Of a stretch of 64,000 nt of DNA, positions 1 to 12,122 are shown piece after piece. The notes under the pieces were generated by a model that was not told where the DNA came from, made no database searches, and saw only the letters and a program-made list of their open reading frames with translations. The stretch is from Amyelois transitella (lineage: Eukaryota > Arthropoda > Insecta > Lepidoptera > Pyralidae): assembly GCF_032362555.1 (NCBI RefSeq), contig NC_083510.1, positions 4,429,501 through 4,493,500 of the forward strand, given 5' to 3'. The position numbers were made by a program, and so were the translations under genes. The stretch's first letter is position 1. Each line of letters opens with the position of its first letter.

Positions 1-535
1 AATGAAGCCAGAACATTGTGGTTAAGAGGTAGGTATTTAGTGCCATAGAGAGCAATATTACAGAGGCAGATGTTAAAAATGTGTTTATAGTAAATATAAG
101 CTCAAAGTATTGAGCTTTAGAATTAACCAATTACCATCCAAAACAAAGAATTTCATTATAAGTATTTTTAGATGAAAATGAAAAGGTAATAGTCGCTGGG
201 GCAAATTTGAATACCAATATGACAGTGGGTTTATAAACATTACGATATGTGTAGTCTATGAACCTCATCTAACCGTGTTTTGGAAAAATTAAGTCAAACT
301 CAAAGTAGAAAGGCGCTTAATTCATTAGTACAAGATTTCGTCTCGAAAGAATGAAGGCAGCATTAAACAAAAGCATGCTTAATTTGAATATTAAGCAACA
401 ATGCAATCGCCATAAATTTGCACCATCAGATAGTACCGTGGTGAATTGTAAAATAGGCGACGTGCTTTGTCTAGATCTAGGCTTGTTTATGTGTAAAATT
501 CCTTTTTGAAACTCAAAAACTTATTCTTGCCACAG

Positions 536-584
536 ATTCAACGCCGTCGTGCACAACACTCCTCCGGTCATCCATCATCATTAG
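536..584 (+). CDS. RR-2 cuticular protein, last exon only (gene truncated by window start)
   Basis: This is the final coding exon of a cuticular protein whose other exons lie before the window. It follows an acceptor (CCACAG) and starts with one base that completes a Gly codon. It then reads [15 protein letters not shown] and stops at TAG 582-584. The FNAVVHN start is the conserved end of the RR-2 chitin-binding domain and matches the last exons of the nine complete genes downstream in both phase and sequence. A poly(A) signal AATAAA lies at 808-813. Bases 1-535 hold no RR-2 exon and are read as the last intron of this gene. Family membership is secure; the rest of the protein cannot be seen. 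Confidence 0.88.
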
Positions 585-3500
585 GAGACACTTTACCCAG
601 TCTGTGATATTAGGCTTATAGTATTAGTTTATACGTAATCGACTTAGGTCCACCGTCTCATTTTCTTCTATTGTATATTGTGTAGTTGCATCAGTTTACC
701 ACTCTGTGTTCTATTAATTTTTAGTCCTCTTCCATCTCACTAGACTTATTCTTGGTGTGGTCTTTGTAGTGAATGAGTGTATAAAACACACGTTGCATTA
801 TATTGTAAATAAAATGAATATACGATTTAAAATGAACCTACTGTTGTTTTATTTCGAAATTACATAAATGATTTAGTAATCACACTGCGAAAATGTTTTA
901 AGTAATAATAACAGTACGCATTTAAACATATGTGTTGCAATTAATTGGAGCATTTTGCAGTAGGCAGTAAATACCATTAGAGAGTCAAAAAATTGCATTG
1001 TGTTAGCCCTGACATGTGTTAATTGCACTCGGTACCCGCTGAACCGTGGGAAGCATTGGATGACTAAGACAATGGGCACAAATTGCATAAACATCATGCC
1101 CAAAATAAGGAGCGAAAGTTATACAAGTAGCCAGCGGCTATCAGGTTGTAGCGAAATCCTTAGGTATTTAATATTCCTACATTTAGCAATCGAGATCACA
1201 TTGATTTTGCGACGGACCTACATTGCTTTCAGTTCCTGGTCACAAAATGAAACGCTCAAGAGCTGAACACTAGTGATATCGTTAAATTGAATTACAGAGA
1301 AAACTTCCCGATCCTCGCAATGAGAACGCCGCGGCTCAATTAAGAAATATTAAAAGTAGCATTAAGAGTATAAGAATTTAAAACATGTCCTCGATTGTTT
1401 AAAGTATTGACAATCGATTACGACTCACAACTGTGTTCGTGAGATTGTAATAATTTTAATTTATCTTATTACTTAAAGTGACGTAACAGAAGTTCTAGAG
1501 AACAATTTATATTTGTACCAGATAGCCTAATCAGGTCACTAATGATAAATATCATTTGAGATGGAAACAGAGGTAAGAAAAGAATTATCATTCTCAGTTA
1601 AAATAATAATCTTCCGTATTGAAAAGATGAACTACGACATTTCTACCTATAAAAGGTCTGTGGAAGGATTTCTTGATTTTTTTTAAGATCAAAGGCATAT
1701 CCTGTTGAATAAAAAAGTTGGCAAAATAAAACATGAGAACTATATAACTATATATCACTTAACATCATCGCACAGTCTTATTAAGAACTTGCTACACTTT
1801 TTTGAGGTCTACAGCTTTTATTAACAACTAACGCAATTTTAGTCGAAGATTATGTTACACGTATGCCTGCTATGAATGGAAGGTCGGTTCTATAAAGTTT
1901 AATTAAGTGGCAAAAAAATATCTCATAACATAATTGATTGACTTTTAATGATATGTAGTATAATTTCTATTAAAATATAATGGTACAGAACCCATAGTCT
2001 ACGAGCGCACCTTGCACTTGACCAGTGTTTTTTTGTCAATGTTCATCGATCGGACTTAAGGCTGAAAAAAATAGAATGAAGTTTTTTAAAGCAACCTTTG
2101 CTTATTCTAATATGCTAAATTATGTTGAAAGTAAATTGTGAACTCCTTACTAAAGTAACTTCTTGCTTAAAATCGGAAGATTAATTTCGCTTACCGTTTT
2201 TATAACCCATTTGTTAACGAATCGCAATTTAACATGATTAAGTTGCGACACAAGGACTTTCTTTGGAGATCCCATATATTACTTACCGGTTGGTTTCGCC
2301 ATGATGTTTTATTAATGCCTTTTGCGTAAATAATAATCACTGAACTTTATCAGATTCGACACGACGAGACGCATCATCGCCTGATGACCAAAGTGAACTT
2401 TCTAATTAATATAATGATACCAGTAATCTATCATCGGTGACATGTCACTGTTAAAGGTTTACCAATCCATCAGGTTAGTAGGGACAAAGGATAAATTTAG
2501 ATTTACATATAAGAATAGTTACTCGTATGACGCTATCGATTTCGCTTTTAAAAATTTTGAATTACTTAGTTAATTTATTCACCCGTTGTGACTAAATCAT
2601 AGAATTCAGCATAATTGTATATTAATAATATAATATATAATATATTTTCTATTTTTAATAATAATAGTTTTCTGCTTAAACCTAAGCTTAACTCCTTACC
2701 CAGAGCTAAATAGATTTTTTTTAAATACTGCTGATACTCGTATCGAAATGTTTGAGATCCAATTGATAATTATGGCTAAGTTTATTTTGACTGCAAAATC
2801 AAAATCAATACTTGAACCAATTTATAAATAGTTTTTATTTGCAAAAACACACATTAAATTGTAAAATGATTCAAAAACGTATGTATAATATGGATCTGCT
2901 GCTTGGATAGCCAGAAAAAAATACGTTGATTTAAAGGTATTTCATTCAGATTTAAATGTAATCAACAACAGTTATTATTTAAATAATTTGACAGTTACGA
3001 GTTTCACACTCTGTTAACTGGCATGGTGTGACACGTATGATTATATAGTCTGTTAAACACTTGTTATATCATGATTATGTTGTTTATCCATGCAAATGTA
3101 TGAGTCAAGATTGGAGGAAACCCGCCGAGTATTTAGCAACACTCTCATAACTATGGTTTATTTCTTTCATCATCATTATCCAGGCACTTTACTCTATACA
3201 CTTTCCCTGGAGTGGAACCACAGTTCTACTGCGTTCCTTTGTGCAAGTTTTGGAAGATTGGATGTCACTAAATGCTCATCTCAAGATCTGGAGGTAAGTG
3301 ACATCAAAGTTCTTCTTTATTATTTAAGAAGTTAAATTCTTTTAAAAATTCGAGGAATCATTCAATACTTTAAAATCTTATTTCTAAAAAGCTTATCGAG
3401 GTTTACGCGAAACTGCATCGAAAAGCTGCACTTCTTTCTCAAGTGATTTTCTATTTCATATCTATAAACAAAACCAATACAACGATAGCATAATATGGTG

Positions 3501-6022
3501 AACTACAAATAAACTTACATATTACAAATAAGTACACATTTATAATATTACAAAAAAATAATAGACACACGTCAAAACAACCTTGATGCAACCGGCGTCT
3601 ATTGTAAAATAACTGACATTGGAATTCTTAAAACGGTCGCGTGACTGGACTGTGTGCGCGGGCGCACGCGTCCATACTTTGATATCGATAAGTTATTGAT
3701 ACAAATCCGTCATGCTGACTGGCAAGGTCGATGCACTCATCGTGATTGAGCTTTTTTTGTTACGTCACATATAATTAGCGGTATCGCTTGCAATTGACCT
3801 TTTCAAATACCTAATTAGATTGTATCGCCATTTGTGTTTTGTAGTGTTTTAATGTGAGACTGCAAACTCCATTCCTCATATGATTTGTTGTCATAATTTA
3901 ATATCATACATTTCAAATTTCATTTGATTTTTACTTTCTTTTCTGCTCAAATTATGCGGTTTATATCGATATAATCCTTGTGAATCTGTTTTATATTTAA
4001 TACTTGCCAGTACATTTTCAAAATATTTATGAATAATATTATTGTTTTGGAAAATGAATAGGACTAGTCCATCTATTCCCCATGCTTATAAACTTGGAAT
4101 CCTTCTTTATGGTGATGGGCTAGCAACCTGTCACTATATGAATCTCAGTTCTACCATTAAGCTAAAAATCTTAACATAGCCAATCAGCCATTTCAATACT
4201 GTTGGCTCTGTCTATCCCGCTTCTTGTCCCGGACATAGACGTGAATATATGTATGTATGTATGTATATATTTTTCCATTATTACTAATAAAAATCATCAA
4301 TACATATATTAGCAATATTATTTTATATAATAAGAAATGTAATTGAATATAGTGCAATAACTTATTTATCATTTAATCAATACAATGAATATATAATGAA
4401 TGTTACAAGTGAACCAATAAGTGATCTCACTAATAAGTAATAAGCACTCATTTAGGTATTTATTGCAAAAGTATACTTACATTACGTCTATCCTAAACTC
4501 GTGACATTGTGATTGAAAATTTACGACTTCACTTACAGCCACGGCGAAGAAGGATGAAAATGGATGTCATTGGGAGGTTTCGTTATAATTGGTGGATGTG
4601 GATTGGGCAAGTCGACCTTCACAGAAAGCGAGATACGCGCTTTTGCCTTTACGCGCGCCGACGCGGGAAGTTATGTGGTTACCAGCTGCTTATTCAGGTC
4701 AGTGGCTACACTGGGTGCAAATTCGATCGTATAAATAAAATATTTTCGTAAGAAATAAAAGATTTTCCCTGAAGGCTGGAGACTCACAAACATATGATAC
4801 CTAAAATTACATGAAAGTACAAAACTATTTTTTAAATTAAATTTAACCTATGATGACTTATAATGCGTATAAATTGAAGTAAATCTGTATTGATTCTTAT
4901 TATTTTATATAAGCAGTCATTGTACACGAAAGAATCTAAATATCATAACTGCTAACGAAAATATTTAAGTACTTCAATCCAATACTACTTATTAGAGTGA
5001 TATGAAATTTATTCTCCACCTTGGACCTAATTATATCACAATCATACATTGTACGCAATGCATTATTATCTTACACACTCGTTAGTATTAGTGTCGAAAA
5101 TGCCTAAGGCGAAAACAATAACGTTTTCTCGGTGTGCCACCGGACTGTTGCGCAAGAGTTTACTGGAGCAGTCGGTGCAAGAGTGCCACTTTCTTGCCGG
5201 ACGACTACACTTCAGACCCGTTTATACTGGATACTCCTGTTATCCTAACTTTTCAATATAATATACCTGTAATTAGATAGCTTTAATTATATCTACTTCA
5301 GAAACATTCGATATGTTTCGATGAAAGCACAATACTATGTCGGGTTAATACAAAAAAATATCATAATTTATTTCAGAAAAATATGAACTATTTTGATAGT
5401 TAATTAATTTTTATTTCATTCGAGTTAGACATAGCGAGTTTCGATGATTGTCTAATAAGTACATGATCTTCTTCACATTAATAAATGAGTGATTAACGAG
5501 ATGAATCCAAACCAGTCTTTACATAACTGACATGTTACATACGTTACAAGCTAATTAAACCAATCGTCAATCACTGGTCTCAGCTTTAGGTGTCGCACCC
5601 TTTCCTCTCTTAATACTAGGTAGATAAAAAATTAAACATACAATGGTTTTTATGATGAAACATACAATGAATTTTCGGACGGATTCTTAAGGCATCCAAC
5701 TGAACATGACATTCGAATCTTATGACTCAACAGTCAACTTAAACTTAAAATTATACCAATTCTTTAGTGTAATTTAAGCATTCTAATACCTACAGGGGTC
5801 GTGGCAAGTAGAAGGATATCTCTGTGTGTACACCTCCAGTAAGGAAGCGTGAATTTATTACGTTTCTATACCAACAGCCACGTTATATAATACTATGATA
5901 AATAAAAAATTGAAATGCTTAATATAAAACTTTGTAATAATTCTGAAAAAGATGTTTATTGTAAAAATCTGGACTTGTCTCCAAATTTTTTTTACTGTAA
6001 ATTAATGTCGGCGGAAATACTA
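585..6022. other. Intergenic DNA, 3' UTR then no recognised gene
   Basis: The first 230 bases are the 3' UTR of the upstream cuticular gene. The rest is AT-rich and holds a (TATG)n-tailed retroposon copy at 4056-4270, a CpG-rich patch at 3630-3680 and three open, GC-richer islands (3090-3297, 4539-4697, 5085-5262) that match no protein I recognise. No RR-2 exon, tRNA or rRNA is visible. Confidence 0.6.
4056..4270 (+). repeat. (TATG)n-tailed short retroposon, copy 1
   Basis: The copy shares the family landmarks in order: GGACTAGTCCATCT near the head, CTTGGAATCCTTCTTT, GGGCTAGCAACCTGTCACTA, TTGGCTCTGTCTA, and a terminal TATG microsatellite. Other copies in this window have target-site duplications, so the family moves by retroposition, with the TATG tail at its 3' end. 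It is diverged and I see no target duplication here. Confidence 0.7.
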
Positions 6023-7308
6023 CTCTGTCAAGAAAGTAGCAGGAAAAGATCAATAATACACAAACTGTTTGTTATTCATCCAAATTTATTTTATCACCTT
6101 CAAAATATGCTCCTTTAGAAACGATACACTTATGCCAACGAATAATCCAATCATCAAAACATTTTTTAAACGCTGTTTCCGGAATTGAGGTCAGTTCTCG
6201 CCGCGAATTCTCTTTTATGTCTTCTACCGATTGAAAACGGGTGCCACGACACGGCTGGAGCCATATCTGGTGAATATGGTGGTTGCTCGATAGTATTTGT
6301 TGAGTGTTTGGTTAAAAATTCGGTCACAATGATGGCCTTGTGCGAAGGTGCATTATCATGGTGCAAAATCCAAGAATTTTCTTTCCACAAATCTGGCCAT
6401 TTTCGTCGGATTTGCTCTCTTAAACGCCGCATAACACTCAAATAATATTCCTTATTTACCGTTTGACCTTCCGGCAAGAATTCCGAGTGCACAACACCGC
6501 GATAGTCAAAGAAAACAGTCAACATGACTTTGACTTTTGAACGACTTTGGCGTGGTTTTTTCGGTTTCGGTTCAGTTGGAAGGCGCCACTCCGAAGCTTG
6601 TTGACTAGTTTGCATGTCAAACTCGTAAACCCACGTCTCGTCACCAGTAACAATGCGTTTCATGAATGTTGGGTCGGAATTGACTCGTTCTAGCATGTCC
6701 TCAGCGACTCTCATGCGATTGAGTTTTTGAAAAAAATTCAGGTCTTTTGGGAATAGCCGAGCGGCAACATGTTTCATACCCAAATTATTAGTTAAAATGG
6801 TACGGATCGACTCGTGAGATACAGAAAGTTCGGTGGCTATCTCTCTCAAAGTTGAATGGGATTTTCAGTCACTATTTCCTTCACTTTTGCGATGTTAACT
6901 TCAGTTGCAGACGTTGATGGCCTACCAGAGCGAGGCAAATCTTCCATCACATCTCGACCGCTTTTGAACGCTTTGTACCACTCATAAGCACGAGTTTTTG
7001 ATAAAGTCGATTCACCGTAAGCCTTCTGTAACATTTTCAGTGACTCCGAACACGATATTCCATTGGCAATGCAAAATTTAAGACAAACTCTTTGTTCGAT
7101 GTTTTTATCCATTATGAAATTAGCAATACACACTAGATATGATATAACTAAAAATAGCACTGTATTTAATGTAAACAACAGATGCAACTCAAACTCCGCG
7201 CCAAAATGGAAAACAGTTGTGCCAATCTAACAACAACAAAAAAAAACAAAAATTTGAATTTGGAACCATAAATAAATAATCCATTCCTGATACTTTTCTG
7301 ACTGAATG
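6023..7308 (-). mobile_element. mariner-like DNA transposon, inactive copy
   Basis: The element is about 1.29 kb, the usual mariner size, and is flanked by TA dinucleotides (6021-6022 and 7309-7310), the mariner target duplication. The two ends are imperfect inverted repeats: the left end reads CTCTGTCAAGAAAGTAGCAG and the right end, read inward, CATTCAGTCAGAAAAGTATC. One transposase-like reading frame fills the inside on the minus strand and is broken in two places. The element lies in the gap between the truncated upstream gene and G1. Confidence 0.88.
6072..7112 (-). pseudogene. mariner transposase, frameshifted and partly deleted
   Basis: Reading starts at a Met at 7112 (MDKNIEQRV) and the ancestral stop is TAA at 6074-6072. 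The N-terminal helix-turn-helix region ends in the mariner landmark RSGRPSTS. The catalytic core shows TGDETWV (first Asp) and HHDNAPSH (second Asp). There are two lesions. Near 6855 the frame shifts, probably by loss of one base after the codons for ENP. Near 6265, just after YSPDMAP, a short stretch has been lost and the frame shifts again. In mariners the third Asp of the D,D34D triad sits a few residues after this motif, so it is missing. The correct frame resumes with RFQSVEDIKENS and runs to the end. The copy cannot encode an active enzyme. Confidence 0.9.
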
Positions 7309-7533
7309 TATAAGAGACGAACTTATTGCAGGGGAGTGGGTGCGACACATATGTGTGGCGTAGGTGAATGAAACCCGTAAGTGTATCATAACATTGATAC
7401 CCGAGTAAAACTGGTACCTACTGAACCAGTTTACTTACTACTTTATTCGGATACTTCCGATTTTCAAGGGTCCACATAATATTTTCATCAAATAAATTGT
7501 TTGAAATTTGAAAAAAATAGATAGTTATAATAA

Positions 7534-7655
7534 TCTATATATCTATATATATAAAAGAAAGTCGTGTTAGTTACACCACTTATAACTCAAGAACGGCAGA
7601 ACAGATTTGGCTGAAAAATGGTAGGGAGGTAGCTCAGAGCCAGGAGTAATATATA
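7534..7655 (+). repeat. Lepidopteran interspersed element head (Lep1/Helitron-like, tentative)
   Basis: The segment begins TCTATATATCTATATATATA, followed by AAAGAAAGTCGTGTTAG, then CTCAAGAACGGC and GGTAGGGAGGTAGCTCAG. This is the head of a short element common in lepidopteran genomes. It stops abruptly where the next element (7663-7870) begins. The Helitron assignment is from memory of the family and is not proven here. Confidence 0.55.
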
Positions 7656-7662
7656 AATAAAT

Positions 7663-7870
7663 CCTACTAATATTATAGATGCGAAAGTTTGTGAGTATGT
7701 CAGTATGGATGTTTGTTACTCTTTCACGCAAAAACTACTGAACTGATTATGATGAAATTTGATATGTAGGTAGCTGAAGACCCAGAATAATATATAAGCT
7801 ACTTTTCATCCCGGATTTCCCGCGGCATTGATAGGGTTTCCATGCGGACGAAGTCGCGGGCGGCCTCTAG
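7663..7870 (+). mobile_element. Short CTAGT-ending element, non-autonomous Helitron-like (tentative)
   Basis: The element runs from CTACTAATATTATAGATGCG through CACGCAAAAACTACTGAACT and GGTAGCTGAAGACCC to the end GACGAAGTCGCGGGCGG-CCTCTAGT. A second, closely similar copy lies at 50243-50467. Both end in CTAG followed by T, as expected for Helitron-type termini, but no hairpin test was possible. It has no coding capacity. Confidence 0.6.
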
Positions 7871-8352
7871 TATAGAATATAAGTCGAACAGAAACATAAA
7901 TACTTATATTAGTAGATTTTTATGGTAGGAAGATGCTTGTACGAGTAGTTTTTGAACTATTTTCAATAAGTAAAAATTACTGTTATTGATGAGCTTGAGA
8001 AGGTTGTTTGCTTATCATCCACTGAAAATGATGTTTACACTTTTCTCTAAAAACGTCATTTTCATTTAGGATCATTTTTATCGTAATTTCTTTTTATTAT
8101 AATAAGAAGAACATCATCACTACATGAACACTTTTCTATTAAGATAACAATTGACATATATCTTTCTAAATTTATCGCCGTCGCGTACTACAGCTTCTCG
8201 ATTATCTATAAGCTGAATTTTCAGACGATACTGATATTACCTTGAAGACAAATAATTATCCTCACATTACGTCACCATAAAGGCGACCGAGTGTGACGGT
8301 GTCGCATGCTGGCCGTAGGGCCGGTTTTCAGTGACATGTGACACATCCCCAG

Positions 8353-8405
8353 TATATAAGCTGCATCCTACCGGGATCGCTACCAAACGAGATCCAGTAG
8401 TCAGT
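8353..8405 (+). promoter_or_regulatory. Core promoter of G1
   Basis: TATATAAG lies at 8353-8360 and an arthropod initiator-like TCAGT at 8401-8405, just before the ATG at 8416. Transcription probably starts about 30 bp after the TATA element, which would give a leader of 15-35 nt. The upstream flank (8280-8350) is GC-richer than its surroundings, as in other genes of the cluster. Confidence 0.7.
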
Positions 8406-8415
8406 AAAGCACATC

Positions 8416-11400
8416 ATGTATACGAAAGTAAGATAATAAAGTTGAATATCAAAGGGTAGTTAAGTTAAGAAGTTGTTTTTTGGGAGAATTTCGAGTTGTT
8501 TTTAATCAAATATTTATATCATTCTTTGTTTGTTTAAAAAACTCTGCTAGAGGAGTGTATTTATCCCAGTTCAAAAGTTTAGCAAAGAAGGACGCAATTG
8601 TACAAAACACAATAATGAAAGAACTGCATAATTAAACTGCCCTTAATGCACTTCGACATTCTCTGCCAGTGCAACCTTAACAAAAATCGTAATAAAAATA
8701 CGAGTGAATAGCTACTTAGACAGTTTCTAAATCTGGATACGAGTAAAAAATATAGTAACATGATTTTTTCCAATATTAATTAAACATGATAATTTTACAG
8801 GTCCTTCTCCTCAGCCTTGTGGCGGCATGCCACGCTAGTCCAGTCCCCGAAGACAGTCACCAAGCCTTCTCCTCACAAAGCATCATACACCACAACGAGC
8901 CCAGCCAATCCACACCTTACATCCAACACCCAGCCCAAATCCAAATAGAACAGCAACAAATTCTTCAACATGGACCATTAGTCCATCATTTTGAGCATAG
9001 CGCACCTCTGATCCATTCACCCGTGGTACATGCCATTCATGCGGCTCCAGTGGTACATGCTGCCCCGGTAGTGCATACTGCCCCTGTGGTGCATGCCTCT
9101 CCGTTGAGTTTGGTGCATCATGTTGCCCCCGTGCATCAAACTCCCGTCGTGCAGCATGTAGCGCCTGCAGTGGTTGGCCGCAGCGAACGGGTGGAGGAAT
9201 ATGTAAGTTTTGTTTTTATTTTTTCGTAAAGAAATTATCGATCGAAAGTAGATATCCACTTTGTCGTTTATCACAAATCCAACGGGAACATTACGAGTAT
9301 ATCCTTCTCAATCAAATTTGCATAATAAATAATTCAATTACAAATTTGCATAATACTATATGTAGTACATGTACTATATGTAGTCCAATTGAATTGATTA
9401 TGATCAAAATATGTTACCATCGTCAAGATGTTTTGATTAATAATAATCAAAACATAATTTTTTTTACAATTATAAAATTGTATTATGAAGTTATTATCAT
9501 TTTAAGTTCTATTATGGTTACCGTAAAATTCCCCAATTACGTTTTTGCTTTTAATATGCAATTGCTACGACTATACTATAAATTATTTTATTTATTTACT
9601 TTTAAACATGATATATACATAATTCATGAAGATATTGCGATAGCAGTTTGCGTTTCGAAAAATTTACGCGTGATATTACACGCACTAAAATTTACTTACA
9701 AAGAAAGAGAAAGGCACATATATTATAACTATGATTAAAAATCTGATCAGTTAATACAACCCTTACTATATATATATATATCTTTGTAGAGTGCGGATAA
9801 TTCTAGTGGGAACAATTTCATAGTACACATACATACATCCTATCCTATATGTCTTGAAAAGTCTGATAGGCCACGTTAAAATGTAACAGGATCATGTTTT
9901 GATCTTTGAGCATTAATATTAATGCAATAATTAGAATTCTTAAACCAAAAAGTTTAAATTTTAAACGAGTTATACTTCAGCTAGCTAATTCTGTAATCTT
10001 AACACAAATTTTAATTTATATCTGTAAAACTATTTAAACTTATAAATGAATAAAACCCCGCATTAAAATTAAGCTATATATAGGAATATATTCAGGTAAA
10101 TAGTTAAGAAGTTTTCTTTTAAATTATTTTTTAAACGAAATTTAAATGAAAATGCAGTTCGGCTCTAATTGCGCGCCCTATTTTATTAAGTTAGAAGTAT
10201 ACTTACTCTATAACACAACCCAATTAAATGTTTATTGTGCAAGCTCCTTGTCATTACAGACTATAGAAAGTTTTGTAACATCATACGGCAATCAATCTAT
10301 CACGCTGTGATTCGGATTACTGTCTATTTATCACAAACATCATTACTTATATAGTTTACCTCTAAAGTTGCCCTATAAAACTCAATTATAAGCTTGAACA
10401 ATTTAATTGTATTCCATCGACCATTTACACATTTTTTGAGTAAAGACGACGGAAGTTAAACCTACCTCTCGCTGTACCGGCGCAATAACACTCGTATCTC
10501 TTTGTCTTTCTTGTGTTAATCCTGGTAACATCCTAACCTTTCTAGAGTGAGATTGGCTAAATCAGTTAAGTCGATGTAATAATCAGTATCTATTTTAAAT
10601 ACAGGCCCCTGCTAGATACGAGTTCTCGTACTCCGTGGAGGACCCCCACACCGGCGACCACAAGTCCCAGCACGAGAGCCGCGACGGTGACGTCGTGAAG
10701 GGAGAGTACTCTCTTCTCCAGCCCGATGGTTCCATCCGCAAAGTGGAGTACACCGCTGATGAACATAACGGGTAAGATAAAATTTTTTGGGCAAGTGGAA
10801 AGATGTAGTCTCTGCCTACCCCTCTGAGAATGAGTTGTGTTTTATATATGTTACCTGGTATATATTTTTATTAATGCCAAGTATAATGTGCAGTCAATAA
10901 CACAAAGAAGTATAAAAAAGCCAAATTTATTTATAAACTATGCTGAAAAATATAATTCTGTAATAACTTGCACTAAAATATCAGAACCCTATTGGTAAAC
11001 TCAATAAATTTAATGTAGGCTCTGTAAAAATTAACAGGACCCCTGTAAATAAAATAAATATTTCATTAAAAATGTAGACGTAACTGTATATACATAATCG
11101 AATATTATTCAATTCGTCTCGACAGCAAGTTCATACGACCGACATTGAGAGATAGATAAATGATTGAATGAAATATTATTAAATAAATCATCAAAGTATA
11201 ACTATCTCTAACTACAACGAAACAAATCGTCTTGTAACTAATACATAATAGGGAAACACTGAAATGATTAAAAGTCGTGCCTGAAGATTGACAAGCCTCA
11301 ATTTGCTTATTCGATTATGCGAAAACATTCGAGTCCATTCATGTGAACTTGTGATCTTTACGTAACCGTATCTCGATGATGTTAAGGCCAAGTAAGATAT

Positions 11401-12122
11401 AAATTACTAAAGAACCTGGCGAGACTAATAGCTTTGTGTGTACCCGCCGTTGTAATTTATAAAAGTTTTATCTTAATACTGGGTGTTGTTTCGGTCGATA
11501 ACCCAGATAATATCGTTACATAGGATACGTTCTGCAATTGTAACGCCGATGTACCCTCGGTTGTTACTTAAACAACCAGTAAATTACATGTTAATTATCT
11601 TGCGAACAAACGCTTCTTAGGTTTTCAATACCAACACTAGATTTGTATATGAGAGATTTGTATAATCAACTTCGTACAATATTTAAACACACCAAATTAA
11701 AGGTACTAGCAATGCCAATAATTGTTCAAATTGGTAAATTGGATTTCACCGTTACTTCATTAGAAAATCTGACAGGAGGATAGGATTGAGTGATCTGGTG
11801 TGTTCGATAAACAAACAGGCTACTTATTAAATAACCATTATTCGAGCTTTTTCCAGTCACCTCGTTAATTTCCCAGAGATCTACGATTACATTGTTTTCA
11901 AATAAAATATGGCAAATTACTTAAATGAGATAAAATTACATTATTCGGTTCAACAATACTCATATCTTTTAACTTTCATTGTTTTCTCAGTTTTTTAACT
12001 ATTTTTTATACAGTTTTAATGCCGTGGTACACAACTCAGCGCCAACTCCAGAGAGCGTAGCTGTGCATTCGGCCTCAGTCCACCCCACCCAGACCAACCC
12101 AGGGCAATACACACATCACTAA
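8416..12122 (+). CDS. G1: RR-2 cuticular protein, 229 aa, four exons
   Basis: Exons are 8416-8427, 8801-9202, 10605-10771 and 12014-12122 (690 nt with stop). The signal peptide [16 protein letters not shown] is split by intron 1. Residues 17-138 are a His/Gln-rich arm with the motif [11 protein letters not shown] and repeats of the [18 protein letters not shown] type. The RR-2 chitin-binding domain spans about residues 140-205: [20 protein letters not shown], then [27 protein letters not shown] and FNAVV. A 25-residue Ser/Pro/His tail ends in QYTHH. The product is expected to be secreted and to bind chitin in hard cuticle. Introns are 373, 1402 and 1242 nt; intron 2 holds a retroposon fragment. 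The poly(A) signal is at 12162-12167. Part of exon 3 is almost identical to that of G6. Family assignment is secure; stage and tissue are unknown. Confidence 0.94.
9825..9877 (-). repeat. (TATG)n-tailed retroposon fragment in G1 intron 2
   Basis: CACATACATACATCC is followed by GTCTTGAAAAGTCTGATAGG and CCACGTT. These are the 3' end landmarks of the family in reverse orientation. The copy is heavily 5'-truncated. Confidence 0.6.

Noticed and set aside
4571-4700. Peptide with GGCGLGKST resembling a nucleotide-binding P-loop
   Set aside because: It occurs in a frame closed by a stop just upstream and lacks any supporting ATPase motif, so it is best explained as chance.
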